64,000 bases of DNA, taken from Thermodesulfovibrio sp. GTDB taxonomy: Bacteria; Nitrospirota; Thermodesulfovibrionia; Thermodesulfovibrionales; Thermodesulfovibrionaceae. The notes below the pieces were generated by a model. That model was given only the letters and a program-made list of their open reading frames with translations, was not told the DNA's origin and made no database searches. The stretch covers positions 62,001 to 126,000 of the forward strand of contig DYFF01000018.1 of NCBI GenBank assembly GCA_020725335.1, read 5' to 3'. Below, one piece after another: positions 39,255-48,102 of this stretch (its first letter is position 1; each line of letters starts with the position of its first letter). The translations under genes and the position numbers were made by a program.

Positions 39255-39494
39255 ATGAGAGAAGAAGAGATCATCGAGATTCTTAAAAAAGAAAACGAGG
39301 AATTTAGAAAACTTTATGAAGAACACAGACAGCTTGACAGTATGCTTGATGAGATGAACAAGAAACATTATTTAACTCCTGAGGAGGAGATAGAGAAAAA
39401 AAGAATGCAAAAAGAAAAACTTTACAAAAAAGATAAAATGGCAGAGATGATCCGGCAGTATAAACTATCACATTCTAAGGAGGCATCTAAATGA
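39255..39494 (+). CDS. DUF465 (YdcH-like) coiled-coil protein
   Basis: A 79-residue, highly charged helical protein with the family pattern [19 protein letters not shown] and [21 protein letters not shown]. Function of the family is unknown. GGGGGTG precedes the ATG, and its TGA overlaps the ilvD ATG (ATGA), so the two are coupled in one message. No convincing promoter pair is visible upstream. Confidence 0.85.
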   Translation: MREEEIIEILKKENEEFRKLYEEHRQLDSMLDEMNKKHYLTPEEEIEKKRMQKEKLYKKDKMAEMIRQYKLSHSKEASK

Positions 39495-41143
39495 GAAGTA
39501 ATGTTATCAAAAAGGGAATTGAGAGAACTCCACATAGAGCTTTACTATTAGCCACAGGAATACCAAAAAGCCAAATGGATAAACCATTTATAGGAGTTGC
39601 CACCAGTTTTACAGATATAATTCCTGGCCACATATCAATGGACGAACTTGGGCGTTTTATAGAAAAAGGAATTCATAGTGGAGGTGGTTATCCATTCTTT
39701 TTTGGGATACCAGGGATTTGTGATGGCATAGCTATGGGACATAAAGGTATGAAATTTTCTCTCCCTTCAAGAGAATTGATAGCTGACATAATAGAGTGCA
39801 TAGTAGAAGCACATCAACTTGATGGATTAGTTTTATTGACTAATTGCGATAAGATTACACCGGGAATGCTCATGGCTGCTGCAAGGATTGACATACCTTC
39901 TATAGTATTAACTGCTGGGCCCATGCTCGCGGGATACTATAAGGGGCAAAGGAGAAATCTAACAACAGATACATTTGAGGCAGTGGGAAAATTTAAGAAA
40001 GGATTATTAACTCAAAAAGACATGGAAGCTTTAGAAATGTGTGCATGCCCTTCAGCTGGTTCTTGTCAAGGGATGTATACAGCAAATACAATGGCATGTG
40101 TAACAGAAGCTCTCGGGATGAGCCTGCCTGGTGTAGCGGCAACCCCTGCTGTAATGAGCGAAAAAAGAAGACTTGCTTTTGAGACAGGTTACAAAATCGT
40201 TGAACTTGTAAAAAAACAAATCAACCCAAAAAAAATACTAACAAAAGAGGCTTTTTATAATGCCATTACTATTGATATGGCACTTGGAGGCTCAACAAAC
40301 ACAGTACTTCACATAAAAGCAATTGCAAAAGAAGCTGGAATTGATTTGCCTCTGGAAATATTTGATGAAATAAGCAAAAAAACACCCCATATTGTAAACA
40401 TTATACCCTCCGGTGAACACTATATGGAAGATTTATATAGAGCAGGTGGTATTCCAGCAGTTTTGAATAGATTTAAAGATAAAATTTATTCGAACTTAAC
40501 AGTTGCTGGTTATGACATAAAAGAAATAGCCAAAAAAGCAGAAATTTACGATGAAGAAGTCATTCGCCCATTAAAGAAGGCTTATCATAAAGAAGGTGGG
40601 ATCGCTATTTTAAAAGGGAATCTTGCACCTGATGGAGCAGTTGTAAAACAAACTGCTGTTTCATCAAATATGTTGAAATTTGAAGGAACTGCTAAGTGCT
40701 TTAATTCTGAAGAAGATGCTATGAAAGCAATCTTAAATGGAAAAATAGAAAAGGGTGATGTGGTCATAATAAGATATGAAGGTCCTTCAGGAAGTCCTGG
40801 AATGAGAGAAATGCTTTCACCTACTTCTGCAATTACTGGAATGGGACTTAATGAATCAGTTGCTTTAATAACAGATGGTAGATTTTCTGGTGGTACAAGA
40901 GGACCTTGTATTGGTCATGTTTCTCCTGAAGCTGCTAAGGGTGGTCCGATTGCTATTGTTAAAGATGGTGATAAAATTCTTATTGATATACCTAAAAGAA
41001 AACTTGAATTGCTAATCTCAAAATCAGAGTTTAATAAAAGAATTAAAAATTGGAAACCTGTTAAACCTAAAATTGAAAGCGGTTATCTTAGTAGATACAG
41101 TAAACTGGTTAGCTCTGCTGATAAAGGTGCAATAATGGAATGA
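39491..41143 (+). CDS. ilvD: Dihydroxy-acid dehydratase
   Basis: Iron-sulfur dehydratase of branched-chain amino acid synthesis, acting on dihydroxyisovalerate and dihydroxymethylvalerate. The 550 residues include the cluster cysteines in [13 protein letters not shown] and [18 protein letters not shown], plus [20 protein letters not shown]. Length is normal. Overlaps of 4 bases on both sides link it to the DUF465 and amidase genes. No other ilv or leu genes are in the window. Confidence 0.97.
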   Translation: MRSNVIKKGIERTPHRALLLATGIPKSQMDKPFIGVATSFTDIIPGHISMDELGRFIEKGIHSGGGYPFFFGIPGICDGIAMGHKGMKFSLPSRELIADIIECIVEAHQLDGLVLLTNCDKITPGMLMAAARIDIPSIVLTAGPMLAGYYKGQRRNLTTDTFEAVGKFKKGLLTQKDMEALEMCACPSAGSCQGMYTANTMACVTEALGMSLPGVAATPAVMSEKRRLAFETGYKIVELVKKQINPKKILTKEAFYNAITIDMALGGSTNTVLHIKAIAKEAGIDLPLEIFDEISKKTPHIVNIIPSGEHYMEDLYRAGGIPAVLNRFKDKIYSNLTVAGYDIKEIAKKAEIYDEEVIRPLKKAYHKEGGIAILKGNLAPDGAVVKQTAVSSNMLKFEGTAKCFNSEEDAMKAILNGKIEKGDVVIIRYEGPSGSPGMREMLSPTSAITGMGLNESVALITDGRFSGGTRGPCIGHVSPEAAKGGPIAIVKDGDKILIDIPKRKLELLISKSEFNKRIKNWKPVKPKIESGYLSRYSKLVSSADKGAIME

Positions 41144-41910
41144 AAGTTGGCATCATTCAATTAGATATAATCTGGGAGGAAAAGGAACAAAATTTTCTTA
41201 AAGTAGAAAAATTAATTAATAAGAGGAAGGATTATGATCTAATTGTGTTACCTGAGATGTTTAATACGGGATTTTCTATGAACCCCGCTTTAGCAGAAAA
41301 AAAAGGAGGCAAGACAGAACGATTTCTTTCTGGACTTGCCTCTTCATTAAAAACTCCAATTCTTGCAAGCTATATGATTAAAAAAAATAGAAAGTGTAGA
41401 AATATAGCAAATCTTTTTTCCGAAGAGGGGAAAATCATTGCAACCTACACAAAAATTCACCTTTTTAGTCTTTTAAAGGAAGATTTAGTATTAGAAAGTG
41501 GTGATTCACCAATTACTTTCCATGTAAATAACATTCCTTGTAGTGTTTTTATCTGTTATGATTTAAGATTTCCTGAAATCTTTAGAGCTATCGCTAAAAA
41601 GGTATATGCTATATTTATATTAGCTAATTGGCCTTCATCCCGTGCTGACCATTGGAGAGCTCTTTTAAAAGCAAGAGCTATAGAAAATCAACTTTATATT
41701 GTTGGCGTTAATAGAACAGGGTTTGATGGAAATGAAATACATTACATTGGTAATTCAACTGTTTGTGACCCTTGGGGAAAAGAAATTATAATAGCCGATG
41801 AGAAAGAACAGCTCATAGAGTTTACATTAGATATAGAGTATGTCAAAAAAATAAGAGAAAAGTATCCATTTTTAAATGATTCAAAAATGATAGATAAGCC
41901 TTTACCCTAA
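41140..41910 (+). CDS. Nitrilase-superfamily amidase (omega-amidase/YafV-like)
   Basis: A 256-residue carbon-nitrogen hydrolase with the Glu-Lys-Cys triad visible in [19 protein letters not shown] and [11 protein letters not shown]. The sequence style ([21 protein letters not shown]) is that of omega-amidases hydrolysing 2-oxoglutaramate-type amides; the substrate is inferred. It follows ilvD with an ATGA overlap and ends just before the convergent HD-GYP gene (4-base overlap). Confidence 0.9.
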   Translation: MKVGIIQLDIIWEEKEQNFLKVEKLINKRKDYDLIVLPEMFNTGFSMNPALAEKKGGKTERFLSGLASSLKTPILASYMIKKNRKCRNIANLFSEEGKIIATYTKIHLFSLLKEDLVLESGDSPITFHVNNIPCSVFICYDLRFPEIFRAIAKKVYAIFILANWPSSRADHWRALLKARAIENQLYIVGVNRTGFDGNEIHYIGNSTVCDPWGKEIIIADEKEQLIEFTLDIEYVKKIREKYPFLNDSKMIDKPLP

Positions 41911-42812
41911 ACCACTCTTTTAAATGCTTCTACTACGTCAGGATCAAATAATTCGCCTGCTTTCGAGGTAATAAATGTAATAGCAACATCTTTATCGAAA
42001 TGAAGTCTATGAGGTCTATCAGATGTTAATGCTGTGTAAACATCGCTTACTGCGATAATTTTTGCAACATATGGAATATTTTTACTTATACCTCTTAAAT
42101 ACCCTTGTCCATTTAATCTTTCATGGTGGAACCCTATAGATTCTCTTAAGACATCATTACCTCCATTAGGTGAGAGTTTTTCAAATAAGACTTCACCCCA
42201 TAAAACATGCAGTTGAAAAATTTTAATTTTTTCATCATTAAAATTTCGGTCAGAAAATAAAATGCTTGCAGGAATGCAAATTTTACCTATATCATGGATA
42301 AATCCTGCAAGTTTAATATCTTCACTTTTTTCATCAATCATAGTAGCAATTCTATAACTCATTTCTGCTACATTAGTTGAATGCTGTTTTATTACTGCTC
42401 TTTCACTTTCAGTTTCAGCATTTTCTATTATTCCTTTAATAGCTGTTATTAAACCAGCAGACTCTCTGATAATTAACATTTTTCTGAGAAAATAAAAAAC
42501 ATCATCTGATATACAATACAGTAGCACTCTGTGGGATGCTAATTTCATAGCAAGAGAAGAAAATTCCTCTATACTCTGATAAAATCTCCGAGTGAAATAA
42601 ATTGTAAAATAATTAGCTCTGTCTTTTATACTGTATAAGGCTTCATAGTTGTAATCTTCGCTCTCCAAAATCCAAATATCGGGATTCTTAAAATCTCTCT
42701 GAAAACTTATTTCAAGCCCCGGAATTCGAATATTTCTTAATGATATAAGATTGCGGTTGTCTAAGTCCCAATTAACTGTAAGATTAGTTCCTTTGTATAA
42801 CTTCTTTTCCAC
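41907..42812 (-). CDS. HD-GYP domain protein
   Basis: A 301-residue protein. The C-terminal domain (about 135-301) is an HD-GYP phosphodiesterase fold with FIHDIGKICIP, FHHERLNGQGYL and DVYTALTSDRPHR; the GYP proline is Leu. Cyclic-di-GMP hydrolysis is the usual activity but is not certain here. The N-terminal 130 residues match nothing I know. The start is GTG at 42812 without a ribosome site; TATACT lies 7 bases upstream, suggesting a leaderless message. Confidence 0.85.
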   Translation of the reverse strand: MEKKLYKGTNLTVNWDLDNRNLISLRNIRIPGLEISFQRDFKNPDIWILESEDYNYEALYSIKDRANYFTIYFTRRFYQSIEEFSSLAMKLASHRVLLYCISDDVFYFLRKMLIIRESAGLITAIKGIIENAETESERAVIKQHSTNVAEMSYRIATMIDEKSEDIKLAGFIHDIGKICIPASILFSDRNFNDEKIKIFQLHVLWGEVLFEKLSPNGGNDVLRESIGFHHERLNGQGYLRGISKNIPYVAKIIAVSDVYTALTSDRPHRLHFDKDVAITFITSKAGELFDPDVVEAFKRVV

Positions 42813-42921
42813 TATTTTTAGTATATAAAATAAATAACGATTTTGACTAATTATATTAAAATTATTAACAAAGAAATATAAAATTAGAAAGACTCAAATT
42901 AGAAGTTATCGAGATAATTAC

Positions 42922-43125
42922 CTATAAACCCTTCTTTCTTCTGTCTGTAACAGTTTCCCCTCCAATTCCCCAATTATCTGTATCAACTTCATCAATAACA
43001 ATAACTGTGGTTTGAGGATTCTTACCTAAAAGTGTCTGAAGTAATTCTGTCACTCCCTTAATTAAGGCCGATTTCTTCTCAGGAGTTAATCCTTCTTTAG
43101 TTATCTTGATATTAACGTAGGGCAT
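42922..43125 (-). CDS. 4-oxalocrotonate tautomerase family protein
   Basis: A 67-residue tautomerase. Pro2 follows the initiator Met (MPYVNIKIT) and becomes the N-terminal catalytic base. VIVIDEVDTDNWGIGGETVTD is the family C-terminal half. The natural substrate cannot be read from sequence. It stands alone between HD-GYP and nth, both on the same strand. Confidence 0.93.
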   Translation of the reverse strand: MPYVNIKITKEGLTPEKKSALIKGVTELLQTLLGKNPQTTVIVIDEVDTDNWGIGGETVTDRRKKGL

Positions 43126-43189
43126 ACAAAGTTCTCCTTTTCAAAATCATATTAGTAATATTAATAATGATGGAAATGTCCTAATAAAA

Positions 43190-43822
43190 TTAAATTTTAC
43201 TACTTGGGCATATGTCATTAAGAGGGCATTTATCATGTTTAGGTTTTTTAGCATTACATATTTCTCTACCAAGCATTATGAGTAAATGAGTTAACCTACC
43301 CCATTCCTCTTTGGGTGTTAGTTTAATTAAATCTTGTTCAATTTTATTTGGATCAGTATTTTCTGTTAAACCTAATAGCTTTGAGATTCTCTTTACATGT
43401 GTGTCTACGGCAATTCCTTCATTTTTGCCGAAGGCATTCCATAAAACTATATTAGCTGTTTTTCTGCCAACACCGGGTAACTTGACCAAATCCTCCATTG
43501 TTGAAGGTACTTGTCCATGGAATTTTTCAACCAAGTTTTGAGCGAGATTTTTGATAAAAATGGCTTTATTTTTGTAAAAATTTATAGATCTTATATCACT
43601 CTGTAATTCTTCAACAGATACCTTCGCATAGTCTTCTGCAGTTTTATACTTTTTAAAAATTTTTTCTGTTACTTTGTTTACATTAACATCTGTTGTCTGA
43701 GCAGAAAGAATTGTAGCAACAAGTAAATCCATGGGCGTATAAAAATTAAGAGCAGTTTTCACTTGAGGATATCGTTTACTTAATCTCTTAATTATCTCTA
43801 ATACTTTTTCTTCGTTAGTCAT
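43190..43822 (-). CDS. nth: Endonuclease III with His in the Fe-S loop
   Basis: DNA glycosylase/AP lyase for oxidised pyrimidines, 210 residues. It has the helix-hairpin-helix LPGVGRKTANIVL, the catalytic Lys in the SAQTTD/HhH core and VDTHVKRIS with the catalytic Asp. The C-terminal cluster loop reads CNAKKPKHDKCPLNDIC, i.e. C-x6-H-x2-C-x5-C; the second of the four usual cysteines is His. The codon is CAT in the read. The mscL gene lies 9 bases upstream. Confidence 0.95.
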   Translation of the reverse strand: MTNEEKVLEIIKRLSKRYPQVKTALNFYTPMDLLVATILSAQTTDVNVNKVTEKIFKKYKTAEDYAKVSVEELQSDIRSINFYKNKAIFIKNLAQNLVEKFHGQVPSTMEDLVKLPGVGRKTANIVLWNAFGKNEGIAVDTHVKRISKLLGLTENTDPNKIEQDLIKLTPKEEWGRLTHLLIMLGREICNAKKPKHDKCPLNDICPSSKI

Positions 43823-43831
43823 TTTATAGAC

Positions 43832-44137
43832 TTATATTTTTTCTACTTTCTCAGCTTTCATAACTTTTTTTGCTATCATAAAAACAACAAATGCAATGAT
43901 AATAAAGTTTATCAACTCACCCAGAAAAGCACCATAATTTATTACGATAGGACCTATTGATAAAGTAGCAGTTTTCCAAGAACCCGCGGGCATAAAGGGG
44001 GTAATTAATGGCATTATTATATTATCTACCAGTGATTTAACTAATGAAGTAGAAGCAGCACCCATTATAAATGCTACAGCTAATGCAATTACCTTATACT
44101 CTTTTAAAAAATCTAAAAATTCTCTAATCATTCCCAT
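43832..44137 (-). CDS. mscL: Large-conductance mechanosensitive channel
   Basis: Pentameric safety valve for hypo-osmotic shock. The 101 residues start MGMIREFLDFLKEYKVI and have two membrane helices, about 14-45 (ending SLVDNIIMPLI) and 65-90. It is shorter than the E. coli protein at the loop and tail. GGAGGG before the ATG at 44137 sets the start; a longer reading to 44188 would begin inside the promoter region. Confidence 0.92.
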   Translation of the reverse strand: MGMIREFLDFLKEYKVIALAVAFIMGAASTSLVKSLVDNIIMPLITPFMPAGSWKTATLSIGPIVINYGAFLGELINFIIIAFVVFMIAKKVMKAEKVEKI

Positions 44138-44165
44138 TTTACAACCCTCCTTTTTAATTTTTCTG

Positions 44166-44195
44166 ATTATAAAAAAATGTATATACATTTTACAA
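44166..44195 (-). promoter_or_regulatory. mscL promoter with palindromic spacer
   Basis: TTGTAA (44195-44190), 18-base spacer and perfect TATAAT (44171-44166). The spacer contains most of the 18-base perfect palindrome AAAATGTATATACATTTT at 44174-44191, a likely operator of unknown regulator. Confidence 0.6.
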
Positions 44196-44320
44196 TAAAA
44201 ATAAAGTGAAGATGAGTAGTGAATTATCTCATGTAAAAATCTAAATAAAAAAATAATCTTTACTTAAAATTTAAAAAATTTACAACAGAAATAAAAGACC
44301 TAAAAATAGAAGGAGAGATT

Positions 44321-44404
44321 ATGTTAAATCAACACAGACCTAAAAAAAATTATGTTAAAATAATGACTAATGAAAATTGCTATTACAGCAGATGTTCATC
44401 TTAA
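44321..44404 (+). CDS. Possible 27-codon leader ORF
   Basis: ATG at 44321 is preceded by AGAAGGAGAGATT, a better ribosome site than that of the following gene. The frame reads 27 codons (starting MLNQHRPKKNYVKIM) and stops at 44404, 35 bases inside the phosphoesterase gene in another frame. It may aid reinitiation at the ATG of 44370. The peptide itself resembles nothing I recognise and may be meaningless. Confidence 0.3.
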   Translation: MLNQHRPKKNYVKIMTNENCYYSRCSS

Positions 44405-45431
44405 AACAAGAGAGGAAACTCCTGAAAGATATAAAGCCTTAGAAAATATTTTTTACCAGCTAAACACCAAAGAAATAGATAATCTATTTATTGCTGGAGA
44501 CTTATTTGACAAAGATTTATCTAATTACACCGACTTTGATATGCTATGTAAAAATTTTCCTTATATTAAAGTAACTATTATCAAAGGAAATCACGATTAT
44601 AAAATTAATAGTAGATTTTTTACTGCCTCAAACTTGGAAATAATAGACGATATTCAAATTAAGGAATTAGAAGGTCTTGCCATAGTTTTTATTCCATATG
44701 ATGCTGCAAAATCAATAGACGAGATTTTATCTGAATACAATCACGTACAAAACTTACCTGACAGATGGATTTTAATAGCACACGGAGACTATCTTACAGG
44801 CAATAGAGATTTAAATACTTATGAACCAGGCATTTACATGCCACTGACCACTAAATCTATAATTAGATATAATCCGTTAAAAGTGTTTTTAGGCCATATT
44901 CATAAGCCTTCTAATTTTGGAAGGGTGTTCTATCCCGGTTCTCCATGTAGTTTGGACATTACAGAAACAGGCAAAAGAAAATTTCTCATATATGACACAA
45001 AGTTAGATTCTATAGATGACGTTTTTGTCTATACAGAAAAAATTTATTTTGATGAGTCTATTATAATGCTACCATTTGAGGAAGAAGATGTATTTTTAAG
45101 AAGAAAATTTGATGACATGATTAAAAATTGGGGAATAAAGAGAGATGAGTTAAATAAGGTGGTATTACGTTTATCTGTCAAGGGATATGTAAGTGATTTA
45201 AAGAAAACAATGAATATTCTGCTAAAAATAATTTCACTTTTAGGAATTAATTTATACGATAAAGAGGGTTTAGACTTATCCGGAATAAAAATATTAAAGG
45301 AGTTAGAAGAGGACAAACTTTATCTTTTAGAAAGGATACGTGAAAAAATTGAAAACCTCAATATAAGTAATTTTTGTGTTTCAAAAGAGAAAATTTTAGA
45401 AAAATCAATGGAACTTATTTTTAGCGATTAG
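44370..45431 (+). CDS. SbcD/Mre11-like DNA repair phosphoesterase (YhaO-like)
   Basis: A 353-residue nuclease-type metallophosphoesterase. All motif sets are visible: ITADVHLK, IAGDLFDKD, IKGNHDYK, IAHGDY and LGHIHKPSNFG, followed by YPGSPCSLDITETGKRKF, the Mre11/SbcD-type cap region. It is followed one base later by an SbcC-like ATPase, as in yhaO-yhaN and sbcDC pairs. No ribosome site precedes the ATG; an overlapping upstream ORF might feed ribosomes to it. Confidence 0.9.
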   Translation: MKIAITADVHLKTREETPERYKALENIFYQLNTKEIDNLFIAGDLFDKDLSNYTDFDMLCKNFPYIKVTIIKGNHDYKINSRFFTASNLEIIDDIQIKELEGLAIVFIPYDAAKSIDEILSEYNHVQNLPDRWILIAHGDYLTGNRDLNTYEPGIYMPLTTKSIIRYNPLKVFLGHIHKPSNFGRVFYPGSPCSLDITETGKRKFLIYDTKLDSIDDVFVYTEKIYFDESIIMLPFEEEDVFLRRKFDDMIKNWGIKRDELNKVVLRLSVKGYVSDLKKTMNILLKIISLLGINLYDKEGLDLSGIKILKELEEDKLYLLERIREKIENLNISNFCVSKEKILEKSMELIFSD

Positions 45432-45432
45432 C

Positions 45433-48102
45433 ATGTCAATCAGAATAGAAAAAATTTCAGTTAAAAATTGTGGCCCTTTGAATAACTTCAGTACTGAATT
45501 AACTGATTTGAACCTTATTTATAGTGAAAATGAAAGGGGTAAATCTTATCTTGTTGAATTCATAATACACAGCCTATTTAAAAATAAAAATTACTGGAAA
45601 GATTTGAGACAGCCTGGACAGGGAAGAGTTATATTATCCGGACTTGAGAATAAATATATAGAGTTTTCACCTTCAACAAGAAAGAAAATAGAGGACTATC
45701 TTGAAAAACAGCAAAAAGGGCTGCCGCCAGCAATTTGTAATTTGCTAATTGTTAAGGAGGGAGAGACTGAAATAGTGAAAAATGCCTACGGAGTCGACAA
45801 AAGTGTTTTTAAAGCAATACTCTCACCCAGAAGGATACTTGACGAAATAGATTTGAAAATATCTGCTACTTTAAAGGGAGCAAAACTTGAAGAAGGAGAA
45901 ATAAACATTAAAAAACAAGGGGAAGGTAAGGATTATATTGAACTAAAAGAAAAGATTGCTAAAATTGAGGATTTAATTAAACAGATCGTTAGCGAATACG
46001 AGCAAGGAGAAATTAACGATTTAAGAATAAAAAAGCAAATACTTCTAAAAGAAAAAGAACTTCTATTAAAAGCAAAAAGGCATAAAGCATACCTTTTATC
46101 CAAAGAACTTAAAAATCTAAGAACCAAACAAGAAAAGATATCTCAAAGTGTATTAGAGGAACTAAAAAAACTTATAAACGATTATGTAAGACTAATTGAC
46201 AGTATTAAAAGATTAAACCTTGAAATCACCTCATTAAAAAAACAAACTGAAAAAATGCCCGAATTAATTGACAGGAAAGAAATGATTTTAAGAGCAAAAA
46301 GACATGAAGCTTATAATATATCAAAAGAATTAGAACACATAGAAAAACAGCTAAACAAATTTTCCGAAGAAGATATTTTTCAAATCCAACAGAATATTAC
46401 CAAGTATGCTGATAAATCTTCTGAAAAAGAAGAAAAAAATAAAATTATAAATCAGTTAAAAGAAAAATCCAAGGATTACTTATGGCTCAAGTCAGCAAAA
46501 GAAAATTACGATAGATTTATCTCTGCAGATTTAAATACTGAAACTAAAATCTCTTTTATTGCTTATATTTCAAGTTTTTTACTGATTTTAGGGCTTATAC
46601 TTATCTTTCTCGAACAAAAACTCTTGGGAATTATGCTTATTCTTTTATCAGCGTTAGGTGCATCATATTATGTGTTAAAATTGAGAAAATCTTTTATAAA
46701 TTACAAAGAAAAGGAAGAACTAAAAAATATAAGAGAAGAATTTTTTAATAGATTTGGAATAAAACTTGAAAATTTATTTAACTTGGAGAAACTTCTTAAA
46801 GAACAAGAAAAAAACTACTACAGTTTAGAAACATATGAAAAAGAAATTGACAGGTTAAATATAGAGATAAAATCAATAAAAAGGAATATAGAGGAAGCTT
46901 TTAAACGCATAGGGACTCAGGAAATAAATGAGGCCAATTGGCATGAGCAATTACTTGAAATTAAAAATCGCAGAAAACTTTTATTAGACCAATACCAAAA
47001 TTTGAAGAGAAAGTTAGAAGAACTTGAGGTGGAAGAGAGAGATTACGAATTAAACGACCCTGGAATTAAGTTTAGTAAAAAGGAAATGGAAGAACTAAAA
47101 TCAGAAATTGCGGACATAGAAAGATTAAGCATTCAGCAAACAAATAAAGAAAACGAAAAAAAGTACTTAGAGATTGAGTTTTCAGAAAATAGAAAAAGAA
47201 TAAATGAAATTTTTAAAAATATTCTTGGTGTTGAATTAGAAGAGTCTAAATGGATAGCGAAGTCAGATGAAATAGAAAAAGAGCAAAACCTTATTAAAAA
47301 TGATATAAAGAAATTAGAAGGGCTCCTTGAAGGATTAGGTGTTCAAGAGGTTGAATATGAAAGAGAAGACCCACAAAAAGTTTTTTCTCAACATGAGCTG
47401 GAAAAAATTGAAAGAGAATTATGCTTAATTGAAAATAAAATTAAAGAAAAAGATGAAGAACTTGCAAGGCTGAGAGATAAAATAATTCAACTAACAGGGA
47501 TAGATTTTTCAACTAACTGGAATGAAATGATAGCACAAGTTTACTTAAAAAGAAAAGAAATTCAAGAAAAATTAGAAGATTATGAAGCTAAAATAATATC
47601 TGGAATATTAATTCATGAAACAATAAGGGAACTCAATCAACAAGAAGATGAAAAACTTTTAGAAAAAATTAATTCGCCTGAAATAACAAGACTAATTGAA
47701 AAATTGACAGGAAGGTATAAATCTTTGAGTTTTGCTTTTCCATCTCAAGAGACAGCTTCTAAGTTTGATGAAAACGAGATAATAATCTCAGATGAATATT
47801 CCAGCTTTAAACTCAGAGATTTAAGCACGGGAGCCAAAGAACAGGTAATGATAGCTCTACGGATAGGTTTTGCTAAAAGTCTTTTAAAAGGAGAAACTGC
47901 TTTTTTAATACTTGATGATGCGTTTCAACATTCAGACTACAAAAAAAGACCTCTTCTAATTAACACTCTTTTTGAGTTATCGAAAGATGGTTGGCAGATA
48001 ATATATCTTACAATGGATGACCATCTTAGAGATTTATTTAGAGAAAAAAGCCATATTATTTCAGAAAGATTCAAGGAGATTTGCCTACCCTATGGAAAAT
48101 AG
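45433..48102 (+). CDS. SbcC/Rad50-like ATPase with internal membrane segments (YhaN-like)
   Basis: An 889-residue ABC-type coiled-coil ATPase. The P-loop is SENERGKS (Ser replaces the first Gly); the signature is STGAKEQVMIALRIG; Walker B is FLILDDAF. Mid-protein residues about 373-415 form a hydrophobic hairpin (YISSFLLILGLILIF and LLGIMLILLSALGA) where Rad50/SbcC have the CxxC zinc hook, and no CxxC is present. The coiled coils carry internal repeats (213 and 287 onward; about 484, 588 and 682 onward). This is the YhaN architecture of Bacillus. It probably forms a complex with the upstream phosphoesterase at the membrane. 5'-neighbour spacing is 1 base. Confidence 0.88.
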   Translation: MSIRIEKISVKNCGPLNNFSTELTDLNLIYSENERGKSYLVEFIIHSLFKNKNYWKDLRQPGQGRVILSGLENKYIEFSPSTRKKIEDYLEKQQKGLPPAICNLLIVKEGETEIVKNAYGVDKSVFKAILSPRRILDEIDLKISATLKGAKLEEGEINIKKQGEGKDYIELKEKIAKIEDLIKQIVSEYEQGEINDLRIKKQILLKEKELLLKAKRHKAYLLSKELKNLRTKQEKISQSVLEELKKLINDYVRLIDSIKRLNLEITSLKKQTEKMPELIDRKEMILRAKRHEAYNISKELEHIEKQLNKFSEEDIFQIQQNITKYADKSSEKEEKNKIINQLKEKSKDYLWLKSAKENYDRFISADLNTETKISFIAYISSFLLILGLILIFLEQKLLGIMLILLSALGASYYVLKLRKSFINYKEKEELKNIREEFFNRFGIKLENLFNLEKLLKEQEKNYYSLETYEKEIDRLNIEIKSIKRNIEEAFKRIGTQEINEANWHEQLLEIKNRRKLLLDQYQNLKRKLEELEVEERDYELNDPGIKFSKKEMEELKSEIADIERLSIQQTNKENEKKYLEIEFSENRKRINEIFKNILGVELEESKWIAKSDEIEKEQNLIKNDIKKLEGLLEGLGVQEVEYEREDPQKVFSQHELEKIERELCLIENKIKEKDEELARLRDKIIQLTGIDFSTNWNEMIAQVYLKRKEIQEKLEDYEAKIISGILIHETIRELNQQEDEKLLEKINSPEITRLIEKLTGRYKSLSFAFPSQETASKFDENEIIISDEYSSFKLRDLSTGAKEQVMIALRIGFAKSLLKGETAFLILDDAFQHSDYKKRPLLINTLFELSKDGWQIIYLTMDDHLRDLFREKSHIISERFKEICLPYGK

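Noticed and set aside
44138-44188. N-terminal extension of MscL
   Set aside because: It would begin inside the promoter region; GGAGGG sits before the ATG at 44137.
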